From: CAZVWV01 sp964631745
Lineage (GTDB): Bacteria > Bdellovibrionota_C > UBA2361 > JBGSMV01
Length of the DNA stretch: 26,482 nt
Direction: 5' to 3'
Assembly: GCA_964631745.1 (NCBI GenBank)
Contig: CAZVWV010000038.1
Span: 1-26,482, forward strand
Below, piece after piece: positions 1-6,645 of this stretch. How positions within the stretch are numbered: position 1 is the first letter of the stretch; each line of letters opens with the position of its first letter. Position numbers and translations under genes: made by a program. The notes under the pieces were generated by a model. The model was not told where the DNA came from and made no database searches. It was given only the letters and a program-made list of their open reading frames with translations.

Positions 1-386
1 CCCTGAAGCGAGCGTTCTGTACCGGCTGGTGTATCACTATCGGAACGAGCTCCAGCGGCGCTGGGAGGAGATGTCTCAACCGCAGTACGGAGTGCAAGGG
101 GCCGATTGAGCCAGAAGATGAGCAAGCGCGCCTCTTTGTGGCACAGTACCTTAAGAAATCCCCGGTATTTTTAAAACGGCTGGAGCTTATTCAAACAGGG
201 CACAATAAGCCAATAGTACGGTATCGCACCTTCAAAGAAATTCTAGCCGAGCACCGCGACTTTACTCCGCTTCAGTTCCTGGCTGAACTTTCTCAGCATA
301 TACCGGACTCCTCGGAGCAGACGGTTAGATATATGACTTCTTCCCGAGGTACACATCTCGGCTTAGCTACCACTTTACTTTCCTAG
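1..386 (+). pseudogene. IS91-family transposase remnant, internally deleted (copy 1)
   Basis: Two pieces of an IS91-type (Y2 HUH) transposase are joined with the middle missing. Positions 2-109 encode the N-terminal block (PEASVLYRLVYHYRNELQRR), ending at a stop at 107-109. From about 103 another frame carries a C-terminal block with LFVAQYLKKSPV, RYRT, FTPLQFLAELSQHIPD and EQTVRY, as expected near the end of the Y2 transposase domain. The zinc-binding region and catalytic tyrosines are absent, so it cannot be active. The N-terminal block is nearly identical to 3180-3280, where a second and differently deleted copy lies. Recognisable homology fades near 345; the frame runs on to a TAG at 384-386, overlapping the end of hepT. 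The 5' end lies outside the window. Confidence 0.75.
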
Positions 387-738
387 CTAAAGTGAGCAAC
401 TTACCTGCCAATTCCACATACTTTGGCTCTGGAATTCCAAAATAGTCGTGTACACTGTCGTTCCGAGCAGTGGCAATAGCGATCCACTCCTCAACGCCAC
501 CAATTAGCCCTAATACCGCAGCTTGGCGAATTGCTTCTTTCGGGGACACGGCAAAAAGTCCTTCCACCTCGACTCTCGATTTAAGCTCCCTCCAAATATA
601 TTCAAACGCCACCTCAAGCGCCTTACATACCGTAAGAAACGGCAGATCATTTCCTTTCTGACGATCGGAATAAAGTTGAAGCGCCGCATCTAAATTATCT
701 AGCGCCTTTGAAATTTTACTTTGTCTCTTGGACACCAC
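367..738 (-). CDS. hepT: HepT-like HEPN toxin / nucleotidyltransferase substrate-binding protein
   Basis: A 123-residue all-helical protein of the HI0074/HEPN family. It carries the RX4HXY signature at residues 92-99 (R92, H97, Y99; ARNDSVHDYFG). In characterised MntA/HepT systems R and H form the RNase site and the tyrosine is AMPylated by the partner nucleotidyltransferase. The ATG lies inside the 3' end of the upstream mntA gene (23-bp overlap), so the two are translationally linked, as is usual for this toxin-antitoxin type. All key residues are intact, so it should be functional. The family assignment comes from motifs and gene order; toxicity and RNA target are inferred. Its 3' end abuts IS91 debris, so the module may have moved with, or been trimmed by, that element. 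Confidence 0.85.
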   Translation of the reverse strand: MVSKRQSKISKALDNLDAALQLYSDRQKGNDLPFLTVCKALEVAFEYIWRELKSRVEVEGLFAVSPKEAIRQAAVLGLIGGVEEWIAIATARNDSVHDYFGIPEPKYVELAGKLLTLARKVKW

Positions 739-1300
739 TCAGCTTACCTAACATAAAATAGTAGGCGGCTTTATCGCCGCAAAGAAATTTAGGGGTACAC
801 CTCAAATCATCGAGAAACCATTGCGGCGCCATATCTAAATTGACCAGATCCACTTTGGTAGGCAGATCATCCACTGCTGTCTCAAACTGATCTTTTAGAG
901 CAAGGTACTCCTCCACTTTAAGCGGGGTTATACCTCCACTGAAGGCTACGTCCCAATCCGAATTCCGCCGGGCTCTGCCACGAGCGCGAGATCCGATTAA
1001 ACTGAAGGCAATTGTGGGATACTTGCGCCGAAAACCACGCAACACTTTCAAAAGCATGGCTTTGTCAGCACTCTTAGAGTTTGCTCGATCTTCTTTTAAG
1101 CAAAGCCGCATCGGATCGAGTTCTAGGAATTTGGCGATACGTTCTACAGCAGATGAGAAAACAGTCTTTTGCTTCTGCTCGTAATAACGAAGAGTATTCC
1201 GATGGAGCCCAGCATCGCGAAGAAATCTGGATAATGATGTATACCCGCGACGAGCGATCTCGCCCTTGATACGATCGGTGTTGAGATAATATTCCGACAT
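716..1300 (-). CDS. mntA: MntA-type nucleotidyltransferase antitoxin with N-terminal HTH domain
   Basis: A 194-residue protein. Residues ~5-75 look like an XRE-type helix-turn-helix (RGYTSLSRFLRDAGLHRNTL), and residues ~85-190 are a minimal nucleotidyltransferase. The active-site signature GSX10DXD is exact (G103, S104, D115, D117; GSRARGRARRNSDWDVAF). MntA proteins AMPylate the tyrosine of HepT to neutralise it. Most described MntA proteins are the minimal domain alone, so the fused DNA-binding domain suggests that this antitoxin also represses its own operon. Start choice: an ATG 24 bases upstream (1324) lies between the hexamers of a good promoter (-35 1332-1337, -10 1308-1313), so the ATG at 1300 is more likely. 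That makes the mRNA nearly leaderless, and no Shine-Dalgarno is visible before either start. Confidence 0.82.
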   Translation of the reverse strand: MSEYYLNTDRIKGEIARRGYTSLSRFLRDAGLHRNTLRYYEQKQKTVFSSAVERIAKFLELDPMRLCLKEDRANSKSADKAMLLKVLRGFRRKYPTIAFSLIGSRARGRARRNSDWDVAFSGGITPLKVEEYLALKDQFETAVDDLPTKVDLVNLDMAPQWFLDDLRCTPKFLCGDKAAYYFMLGKLSGVQETK

Positions 1301-1307
1301 AGTCACT

Positions 1308-1337
1308 ATTTTACATGGGATCATATTGTTTAGTCAA
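1308..1337 (-). promoter_or_regulatory. Sigma-70-type promoter of mntA-hepT
   Basis: On the minus strand TTGACT (1332-1337) is followed after 18 bases by TAAAAT (1308-1313). The -10 ends 7 bases before the ATG at 1300, so transcription would begin at or next to the start codon. Found by eye; no start-site data. Confidence 0.5.
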
Positions 1338-1342
1338 TTTTT

Positions 1343-1357
1343 TGTGCATAACGCACA
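1343..1357. promoter_or_regulatory. Putative operator for the MntA HTH domain
   Basis: A perfect dyad TGTGC-N5-GCACA lies 5 bases upstream of the -35 box of the mntA promoter. Its size and place fit an HTH-dimer operator, and the antitoxin next to it has an HTH domain. The link is inferred. Confidence 0.4.
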
Positions 1358-1425
1358 TAAAATATAGCGACTTGTATGATATTTATATTGTAATTACGGG
1401 CTGTTATCACCACAAAAGGTAATTG

Positions 1426-1565
1426 CTCATAAACTCAGGGTAGTTTCTTGCTCCGTGTATCTCCGTGACCTCAGTGGTAAAAAATTCTTAATATTCTCAC
1501 CACTGAGATCACGGAGATACACGGAGTGGGCCAATTCCCACCCGGCGTTACCCGGAGTTAATGAG
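1426..1565. repeat. Nested palindrome 1 (CCGTG-type hairpin inside an outer inverted repeat)
   Basis: The inner arms at 1451-1478 and 1499-1526 are 28 bp each and pair at 27 of 28 positions around a 20-base AT-rich loop. Each arm is made of ~9-bp units resembling CTCCGTGAC. They sit inside an outer, unrelated inverted repeat (1426-1442 with 1549-1565, 15 of 17 pairing). The same two-layer structure occurs at 9852-10044 and 12171-12439. The rest of the intergenic stretch between mntA and the metalloprotease gene holds only the 107-bp repeat and its promoter. Confidence 0.75.
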
Positions 1566-1572
1566 TAGGTAC

Positions 1573-1679
1573 GCAGAAACACATCTCCACCACCAAAACT
1601 GAAACTGCTTTAAACTTAATCCTGACTTAAAAGCGCTAAGTGTATAGATTGACTGGGAGTATGAGATTTCCTACACTCT
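1573..1679 (+). repeat. 107-bp direct repeat, copy 1 (possible IS91-type end)
   Basis: This segment matches 3680-3786 with about 5 mismatches in 107 bases and no gaps. The two copies flank the metalloprotease gene and IS91 remnant 2; copy 2 follows the transposase remnant directly. This suggests the repeat is a terminus of the IS91-type element, but no end motif was confirmed. Copy 1 contains a good outward promoter. Confidence 0.8.
1649..1677 (+). promoter_or_regulatory. Promoter within direct repeat 1, reading into the metalloprotease gene
   Basis: TTGACT (1649-1654), a 17-base spacer and TACACT (1672-1677). The predicted start near 1684 gives a ~43-base leader. The equivalent hexamers in repeat copy 2 are CTGACT and TGCACT (3756-3784), a weaker match. 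Confidence 0.55.
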
Positions 1680-1726
1680 CACTCTATCTAAGAGATTAAC
1701 TGGCCGCTTTTGGAGATTGAAGCGAG

Positions 1727-3085
1727 ATGAAGAAAAAAGTTCTTACTATAGTAGCGTTATTGGTGGCTCTAACGGGCTACGTTGAGGCAGAGATTAAAGT
1801 TCCAGCCAAGTACCGTTGTTCTGGCGAAGCAACAATTCGGGCCCTGCTCGATCAACACTTCAACGATGGGAAATTTGAATATGCAGTGGTGCGCTTAAAC
1901 GGTAGCGATTTGTTGTCGCGCCTACGCGACAAGCGCTCTCTCGCTTTTCCATTAGTTACGCCGCATGGGAGGATTCGCCCGCTGGTCAGCAAGGGAAAGG
2001 CATTCGTCATGCGCGACCCAGAAATGACTCAAGGCACAGTATACAACTCAGCTACCGAGACTCAGAACATAAGCTTAGGAAGCGAGATGAGTTATAAGTT
2101 TGGATGCAGCTCGAAACTGGTCGACAGCGATGCCAGCTGGCACTGCGGAGAGATTACATTTCTGGCCAATGATGGTTCGCAGTTCGAAGGGGTTTTCGCT
2201 AGTAAAGAACTGGGGATCACGGTGGTGGAATCTGCGGAGAGCTTAATTCTAAATATGCGCCGGGAAAGCGTGAATCTACCGGACCAATGCGCTGTCGTTT
2301 ACAACACTCGAAGCATGCCATTTTTTAATATTGATGGGGATTTTGGTGAGACTTCGCAAACAACAGTCAAGCCCAAATCAATCAAGACACTAGCAATTAG
2401 AGATCGCACTTACAAAATTCACCTGGACGGGACTAGCGAGTTTCTTGCTGTAAACGAGGATAATTGGTGGCTGCGCATGGAGTCAATCATCGGCGGAGTC
2501 AATTTCGCTTACGCTCTGCTTGAGCCTGCCACAGGACGAAAATTTAAGATAACTTTGCGCCCCGCAACTCTCTCAGTTTGGAACAACGGGTTTGGTCCCA
2601 CTGAAACCGACAAGGATCTGCTGATTGGCTACATCAATGACCCAAGTTATCGACAAAGTGTGGGACAGCGCGATAATGAACTTTTCTATTTCTTCGTTGG
2701 ATACGACCTTGATGGCGGAGTGGGCGGTATAGCTGGATCTATCTGTAACGACAGTGCCTATGACGGATTCGGCGACGACGTGGCATTCCAGCACACCCGC
2801 GCCTTAGGCCAACAAATACCTGATGCAGATGGACTTTATCAATTTGGAACATACTGGGGCCGCATGGTCGTGGCCACACACGAGCTAGGACACCTTCTTG
2901 GTGGCCGGCATGAGCATGGCTCAAAAAATCAATGTGCGGGAGGGAATTTACCCAATCTGTGCGGCACTACGGTGATGATGAGCGCTGCCGCGGGCGGCGT
3001 AGATCCCGATGCCAGAAGGAATTTTTTCTCGCGCCGCAACGACAACAATATCGTTGCCTGCATCCGACACGCAGACGATCTGTAA
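1727..3085 (+). CDS. Secreted reprolysin-like (M12B-type) zinc metalloprotease
   Basis: A 452-residue protein with a Sec signal peptide (MKKKVLTIVALLVALTGYVEA, cleavage near residue 21). The catalytic signature HELGHLLGGRHEHG at residues 385-398 is HEXXHXXGXXH, with zinc ligands H385, H389, H395 and catalytic E386; a likely Met-turn follows at VMM (416-418). The GVGGIAGSIC segment at ~331-340 resembles the strand before the active site in reprolysin-like peptidases. Residues 25-240 look like a prodomain. Cysteines (e.g. 340, 403, 412) suggest disulphides in an exported protein. GGAG at 1712-1715 lies 11 bases before the ATG. It is transcribed from a promoter in the upstream 107-bp repeat and is followed at once by IS91 debris, so it may be captured cargo. 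Substrate unknown. Confidence 0.85.
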   Translation: MKKKVLTIVALLVALTGYVEAEIKVPAKYRCSGEATIRALLDQHFNDGKFEYAVVRLNGSDLLSRLRDKRSLAFPLVTPHGRIRPLVSKGKAFVMRDPEMTQGTVYNSATETQNISLGSEMSYKFGCSSKLVDSDASWHCGEITFLANDGSQFEGVFASKELGITVVESAESLILNMRRESVNLPDQCAVVYNTRSMPFFNIDGDFGETSQTTVKPKSIKTLAIRDRTYKIHLDGTSEFLAVNEDNWWLRMESIIGGVNFAYALLEPATGRKFKITLRPATLSVWNNGFGPTETDKDLLIGYINDPSYRQSVGQRDNELFYFFVGYDLDGGVGGIAGSICNDSAYDGFGDDVAFQHTRALGQQIPDADGLYQFGTYWGRMVVATHELGHLLGGRHEHGSKNQCAGGNLPNLCGTTVMMSAAAGGVDPDARRNFFSRRNDNNIVACIRHADDL

Positions 3086-3678
3086 GATCTGGGTTACGCT
3101 GGACTGCCTCAGTCGGACGCTCAAGCCTCGAAATCGCTGGAGAGCCGAACGGGATAAGCTGCAACGAACAAGGCGCTGCCCTGAAGCGAGCGTTTTGTAC
3201 CGGCTGGTCTATCACTATCGGAACGAGCTCCAGCGGCGCTGGGAGGAGATGTTTCAACCAAAGTACGGAGTGCTGCGAGACGAAGTGCTTAAGTAGCCTT
3301 CCAAGAGTTGGGCCGCTTGCACTTGTCCCGCCGTAGCCTTGGCGGAGGCGGATGAAGCGCATCTTCGAAATTGACCCACTCTGTTGCAGCCGGTGTGGCG
3401 AAAAGTTGCACATTAAAGCCTTTATCGCCACCAGCTCAGAGATAGAGCGGCTCTGCAAAAACCTCGGTGTCATCGCCTGGCGGGACCGCCTCCATTCTCA
3501 AAAACCTCCTCAGAACTGGCTGCCTGATATCCGCCACCTATTGGCGGCCGCAGAATCGCTCGCCCGAAATCTGGCCAAGCCGCCCTGTCACAAAACAATA
3601 ATGCGTCGGTCTACCCGCTTTGCTCGCGCGCCATGCCGGGACGGCCCGCGGCATAGGGAGTTTTTCCTGACTGGTAAA
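3086..3678 (+). pseudogene. IS91-family transposase remnant, internally deleted (copy 2)
   Basis: Frame pieces of an IS91 transposase in order. About 3120-3296 encodes the N-terminal block (CPEASVLYRLVYHYRNELQR, then MFQPKYGVLRDEVLK and a stop). After ~55 bases that include a GC-rich palindromic motif, 3349-3555 encodes the C-terminal block in another frame (MKRIFEIDPLCCSRCGEKLH with a CXXC pair, then KPPQNWLPDIRHL). The zinc-finger middle and the Y2 catalytic core are missing. The deletion differs from that in copy 1 at 1-386, although the N-terminal blocks are almost identical. The open frame after 3555 runs into the second 107-bp repeat. Confidence 0.75.
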
Positions 3679-3679
3679 G

Positions 3680-3786
3680 GCAGAAACACATCTCCACCAC
3701 CAAAACTTAAACTGCTTTAAACTTAATCCTGACTTAAAAGCGCTAAATGTATAGACTGACTGGGAGGATGAGATTTCCTGCACTCT
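3680..3786 (+). repeat. 107-bp direct repeat, copy 2
   Basis: Second copy of 1573-1679, just after the IS91 transposase remnant. Together the copies bound a 2.2-kb unit containing the metalloprotease gene and the remnant. Its promoter hexamers have drifted from those in copy 1. Confidence 0.8.
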
Positions 3787-3860
3787 AAAAAGATTCCTGC
3801 TGGGCGGGGCAGAGATACGCCTCATTCTTTCATCTTGGATTATCTCTGTGTTGGCTTGGG

Positions 3861-4052
3861 TTGTCTCTCGATGATATTGAACGGGAGCTTGTAAGTGCAG
3901 ATTATGACGGTTCTAGGAAGAAGAAAAACCAGATTCATTGGGTACTACACACCTTGCAGAATCCAAAATATGCTCCGCATATTAAACACGACATTTCGAC
4001 AAATTCCGTAGCTTCGACCTCTAGCCATACCGTTGTATTCACGGAGGCATAA
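3861..4052 (+). CDS. Hypothetical small protein, possibly the 3' fragment of an interrupted gene
   Basis: 63 codons from a TTG start. The frame is open from 3789, directly after the 107-bp repeat, with no ATG and no Shine-Dalgarno before the TTG. So this may be the tail of a gene cut by the repeat insertion. The product (SLDDIERELVSADYDGSRKK, then HWVLHTLQNPKYAPHIKHD) is charged and has no signal peptide. I do not recognise the family. The case for translation is indirect: the GGAGG that serves the next gene lies in its last codons, and only one base separates its stop from the next start, a layout typical of translational coupling. Confidence 0.4.
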   Translation: MSLDDIERELVSADYDGSRKKKNQIHWVLHTLQNPKYAPHIKHDISTNSVASTSSHTVVFTEA

Positions 4053-4053
4053 A

Positions 4054-4185
4054 TTGGGACAGGATATTTCACAGCCGAATAAAAGATCAGTGTTCTCCAT
4101 ATTGAGCACGATCGCATTGGTGCTTGTCATTGGCGTTTTAATAATTTCCGGAGGATCGAGAATTTCAAAGAAGCTCTTTCTCTAA
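4054..4185 (+). CDS. 43-residue single-pass membrane protein (TTG start)
   Basis: A short gene: TTG at 4054, stop at 4183-4185. A full GGAGG at 4043-4047 lies 6 bases before the TTG. The product has a polar N-terminus (MGQDISQPNKRS), one hydrophobic segment at residues ~13-32 (VFSILSTIALVLVIGVLIIS) and a basic tail (GGSRISKKLFL), so it should be a single-pass inner-membrane peptide, probably N-out by the positive-inside rule. It follows the 3861-4052 frame by one base, and a rho-independent terminator starts at its stop codon. Ideal ribosome binding site, membrane span and terminator together make a real gene likely. Function unknown; a toxin-like or complex-stabilising small membrane protein are both possible. 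Confidence 0.6.
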   Translation: MGQDISQPNKRSVFSILSTIALVLVIGVLIISGGSRISKKLFL

Positions 4186-4203
4186 AGGGGTTATCCCTTT
4201 TTT
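4184..4203. terminator. Bidirectional rho-independent terminator
   Basis: AAAGGG (4184-4189), loop GTTAT, CCCTTT (4195-4200), then further Ts. It starts inside the stop codon of the 43-residue gene and overlaps the stop of dinD on the other strand, so it can serve both convergent genes. Confidence 0.65.
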
Positions 4204-5036
4204 AGTTTCTTGATCTGCTTGGGTAGCTGTTTTCCTTCTGCCTTCAGTCTGGATTGAACTTTTTTAATATCCTCTGCTGGTGGAAGGCTTTCAGGAATCA
4301 CATTTCTATCCACAAGAGCTTTACGGATAGCTTTGTTACTTGCTTCATGTTCACGAGAGATCGGCGATTCGCCACGAAGATCTTTGTTGACGACATTGTG
4401 TTCTGTAATCTCATTAGCAAGAGCTTTTGCAGTGATCGTTACGGTGGGAAGAAAATCAGCTAATGGTCTCGATGCTGGAATATTAAGCTTATCTTTCATC
4501 TGCTGAGTTGTCTTTCCACCAAAGAGAACTTGATCACCTCGGCTTTTAATTCTGGCAAAGCCCTTACTATCGACTCCACGTTCAAAAGCTACGCCAGCTA
4601 ATCTCTTTTCAGTTTGAGTGAGGTGTTCTCTTTGCTCAATACGCCGAACCTCTTTAAGCCGTTCTTCAATTAACTCCTGCTTTCGAGTTTGAATTGCAAA
4701 GTAGGTCTGAGCAAAAGCAATAGTCTCTTTTTTCGGATCACCATTTTGAGCGATAAGGTAACAGGCATATCGTGTAAGTTTAATATCGGCGATCTCACGT
4801 CGCGTACCGGACCCGATATCAACCATTTTGTTGACGTCAACAAAATGGTCTGAGATCTCAAAACGAGCGTTGTAACAGGCAAGTTTAGCCTTCTCTACAA
4901 CTTGTAAAAAATTTCGCCATTCGGTGTATTCTAAAAGAGGCTGCAGCTCTCGTGCGAACCAAAATTCAACACCGTCATCGTGCTGGACGATGTCCTCGAA
5001 CGTTTTGTGCAAGCGAGTGATTAAATCTTTTTCCAT
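4191..5036 (-). CDS. dinD: DNA damage-inducible protein D
   Basis: 281 residues, full length for the DinD family. Recognisable blocks are an N-terminal Bro-N/KilA-like segment (VEFWFARELQPLLEYTEWRNF), DHF...MVDIGSGTRREIADIKLTRY, CYLIAQNGDPKKETIAFAQTYF and IQTRKQELIEERL, followed by a C-terminal helical part. In E. coli DinD is SOS-induced and inhibits RecA-mediated strand exchange. Start choice: the frame opens 13 codons earlier, but family alignment begins near MEKDLITRL, so I use the ATG at 5034-5036; no clear Shine-Dalgarno precedes it. A TATAAT sits at 5103-5098 on the minus strand, but its -35 would fall in the assembly gap. No LexA box is visible, so SOS control cannot be claimed. A perfect 28-bp palindrome lies inside the coding region. 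Confidence 0.9.
   Translation of the reverse strand: MEKDLITRLHKTFEDIVQHDDGVEFWFARELQPLLEYTEWRNFLQVVEKAKLACYNARFEISDHFVDVNKMVDIGSGTRREIADIKLTRYACYLIAQNGDPKKETIAFAQTYFAIQTRKQELIEERLKEVRRIEQREHLTQTEKRLAGVAFERGVDSKGFARIKSRGDQVLFGGKTTQQMKDKLNIPASRPLADFLPTVTITAKALANEITEHNVVNKDLRGESPISREHEASNKAIRKALVDRNVIPESLPPAEDIKKVQSRLKAEGKQLPKQIKKLKKG
4822..4849. repeat. Perfect 28-bp palindrome inside dinD
   Basis: The half-site ACCATTTTGTTGAC is followed directly by its exact reverse complement, with no spacer, centred at 4835/4836. It encodes part of the HFVDVNKMV segment, where other DinD proteins have a variable sequence. Confidence 0.9.
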
Positions 5037-5122
5037 ATGAATGGCCTGAGTAAAACAATAGCTCAAGCATTGCATAAAGAAAAGAATGTCCTAAACGATT
5101 ATAGCTTTCTCAACGGCACGAA

Positions 5123-5132
5123 NNNNNNNNNN
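5123..5132. other. Assembly gap (10 N) in rtcA
   Basis: A run of ten N within the rtcA remnant. The 3' half of a normal rtcA (~200 residues) is not found on the far side, where only 7 codons (FVPLRKL) precede a stop. So the gap probably hides missing sequence or joins contigs with an arbitrary spacer. Confidence 0.95.
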
Positions 5133-5631
5133 TCAAGATTTGTCTTAAAATGATTGGAAGGCGAATGTGTAGTGAAATTCCCACCACCGGCAGGATAAAA
5201 TCCAGGTCGCTCAAGCGTAAGTGAAACTGAAGCTCCAACCTTACGCAAAATTGGAAGGAAACTACGCTCAATAAAGTCGAACGGCGGTGCCCATGGATTA
5301 TGAGTTCCACCTTCTATGATGATTTTGGACGAAGTAGATGCGGAAAGAAGTGGAAGCAAAATGGTTTGAAAGATTAGTGTTGTGCTCCCAGCACTACCGA
5401 TTGCAAAATGATACTCGCCTCCTTTCATGTCTTTTGGTTCAAACGAAAATTCGCGGGAATTAATAACTGCACCCTGAACCTTCGCATTGCAGATGGCCGC
5501 ACATGCATTAATCGCAGTTAGATGTTGGCGTAGTAGTGTGCCTTACGACCTTCTCTAACATTTTTAATCCGGAAAGATTGGCCAGTAAGGATCGAGAGCG
5601 TTAGAGCACGCGGTACATTCAAGCTGGCTTC
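5133..5631 (-). pseudogene. rtcA: RNA 3'-terminal phosphate cyclase, truncated and frameshifted
   Basis: RtcA sequence is clear in two minus-strand frames. From about 5612 to 5541: ALTLSILTGQSFRIKNVREG, then a stop if read straight. From about 5538 to 5133: LLRQHLTAINACAAICNAKV, then MKGGEYHFAIGSAGSTTLIF, GGTHNPWAPPFDFIERSF and GFYPAGGGNF, all hallmark RtcA blocks. One missing base near 5538-5541 joins them. The N-terminal ~15 residues (the GEGGGQ loop) are absent, because the fragment begins right after the ispA stop codon and in the same frame. The 3' part runs into the assembly gap. RtcA makes RNA 2',3'-cyclic phosphates in RNA repair. The single-base shift could be a sequencing error, but the missing start suggests genuine decay. 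Confidence 0.8.
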
Positions 5632-6645
5632 TTACCGAGAGGTGAGTTGGTCTAGTTTGTTAGCCTGTTTAGCTTTCATGAGGTCAAACACGCCAAACAC
5701 CTGATTCACGATCGACTCTATCCCAGGGAGCTCAATCGTTGGTGAGTCAGCTCCGTTTCTAGTCCTAATCTGCGCTTTTGAAGACTTGGGTGAGGTCGAG
5801 TAAATAAGTCGCCCTAATTCCTGAACCTCTGAATACAAGAAATCCCTCTCCTGTCGCAACTCACGCAAGGCATCTTCGCGAGAGAGGTGACTACACCAGG
5901 TCTCTTTTTTGTTCCGCAGATCACTACTCTCTGGGCGTCCACGTGAGAGAACTGTCCCGAAAATATCCGTAAAATCATCTGCCAGTTGAAACGCTAACCC
6001 TAATCTCTCGCCAAAGGCCGCTAGGAACTCCCCTACTTCGTCATGCACATCCGCAGAAACGGCGGCGAACTCAGCAGCGCATCTAAACAACGCCCCTGTC
6101 TTAAGTCGGTACAAGGCCCTTAACCCTTTTGGATTCTTTGTTCCGATCAGATCTATCTGCTGGCCGTTACATAGGTCAATAAAGGCACGATTAATGCTGG
6201 CAACGAGCGCCGGACGCCATTCCGGCAAACCACTTTGAGCGATGTTGTAATTGGCGAGTGAGATTAAGAGATCTCCAGCCAATATCGCGCTAGCTTCTCC
6301 GAATACTTTGTGACAAGAAGGTTGGCCTCTACGAAAATCATCATCATCCAAGGCGGGCAAGTCGTCATGAATCAAAGAGGCCGCGTGCAATAGCTCGAGG
6401 GAAACGGCCGGTTGAATCAGTGACTCGAAATCAGAACCAAGATCTGCCGCAACCAAGAGCGCAAAGATCGGCCTGATGCGCTTACCACCTGAGAGCACGG
6501 CTTGTCTGACCGCTTCCGATAAGGGTGGCACAATCGAGGTTGTATCAAGCAGTTCTTGAAGAGCGCCCTCTAATGCCCCAGCGCAGTAGCTCCTAAAATT
6601 TGCAAACGAGTAGTGCTGAAATTTCATTTCGCTAGCGCTGGTCAT
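5632..6645 (-). CDS. ispA: Polyprenyl diphosphate synthase (farnesyl/geranylgeranyl type)
   Basis: 337 residues. The first aspartate-rich motif is DDLPALDDDDFRRG at residues 94-107, the DDX4D form found in bacterial short-chain synthases; the second is ADDFTD at 222-227 (LGLAFQLADDFTDIFG). GGKRIRP at 53-59 binds the isopentenyl diphosphate. It condenses IPP with allylic diphosphates to make the C15 or C20 precursor for quinones and carrier lipids. Product length cannot be fixed from motifs alone. Start choice: the ATG at 6645 overlaps the folC stop as ATGA and has GGAG 9 bases upstream; the in-frame ATG at 6660 overlaps that Shine-Dalgarno itself and is rejected. Last intact gene of the parAB-folC-ispA operon. 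The segment at ~281-308 before the C-terminal helix is longer than usual. Confidence 0.9.
   Translation of the reverse strand: MTSASEMKFQHYSFANFRSYCAGALEGALQELLDTTSIVPPLSEAVRQAVLSGGKRIRPIFALLVAADLGSDFESLIQPAVSLELLHAASLIHDDLPALDDDDFRRGQPSCHKVFGEASAILAGDLLISLANYNIAQSGLPEWRPALVASINRAFIDLCNGQQIDLIGTKNPKGLRALYRLKTGALFRCAAEFAAVSADVHDEVGEFLAAFGERLGLAFQLADDFTDIFGTVLSRGRPESSDLRNKKETWCSHLSREDALRELRQERDFLYSEVQELGRLIYSTSPKSSKAQIRTRNGADSPTIELPGIESIVNQVFGVFDLMKAKQANKLDQLTSR

Noticed and set aside
716..1324. Upstream ATG (1324) as the mntA start
   Set aside because: It would place the start codon between the -35 and -10 boxes of the best promoter and has no Shine-Dalgarno; the ATG at 1300 fits better, though this is not certain.
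1451..1526. CRISPR-like repeats in the CCGTG hairpin regions
   Set aside because: The ~9-bp units are contiguous and form inverted repeats; there are no unique spacers of constant length and no cas genes.
2967..3473. 168-residue antisense frame over the IS91 remnant and metalloprotease end
   Set aside because: Overlaps well-supported coding sequence on the plus strand and shows no motif or start signal.
5037..5122. LexA/SOS box upstream of dinD
   Set aside because: No CTGT-N8-ACAG or other recognisable SOS motif is visible, although part of the region is hidden by the N gap.
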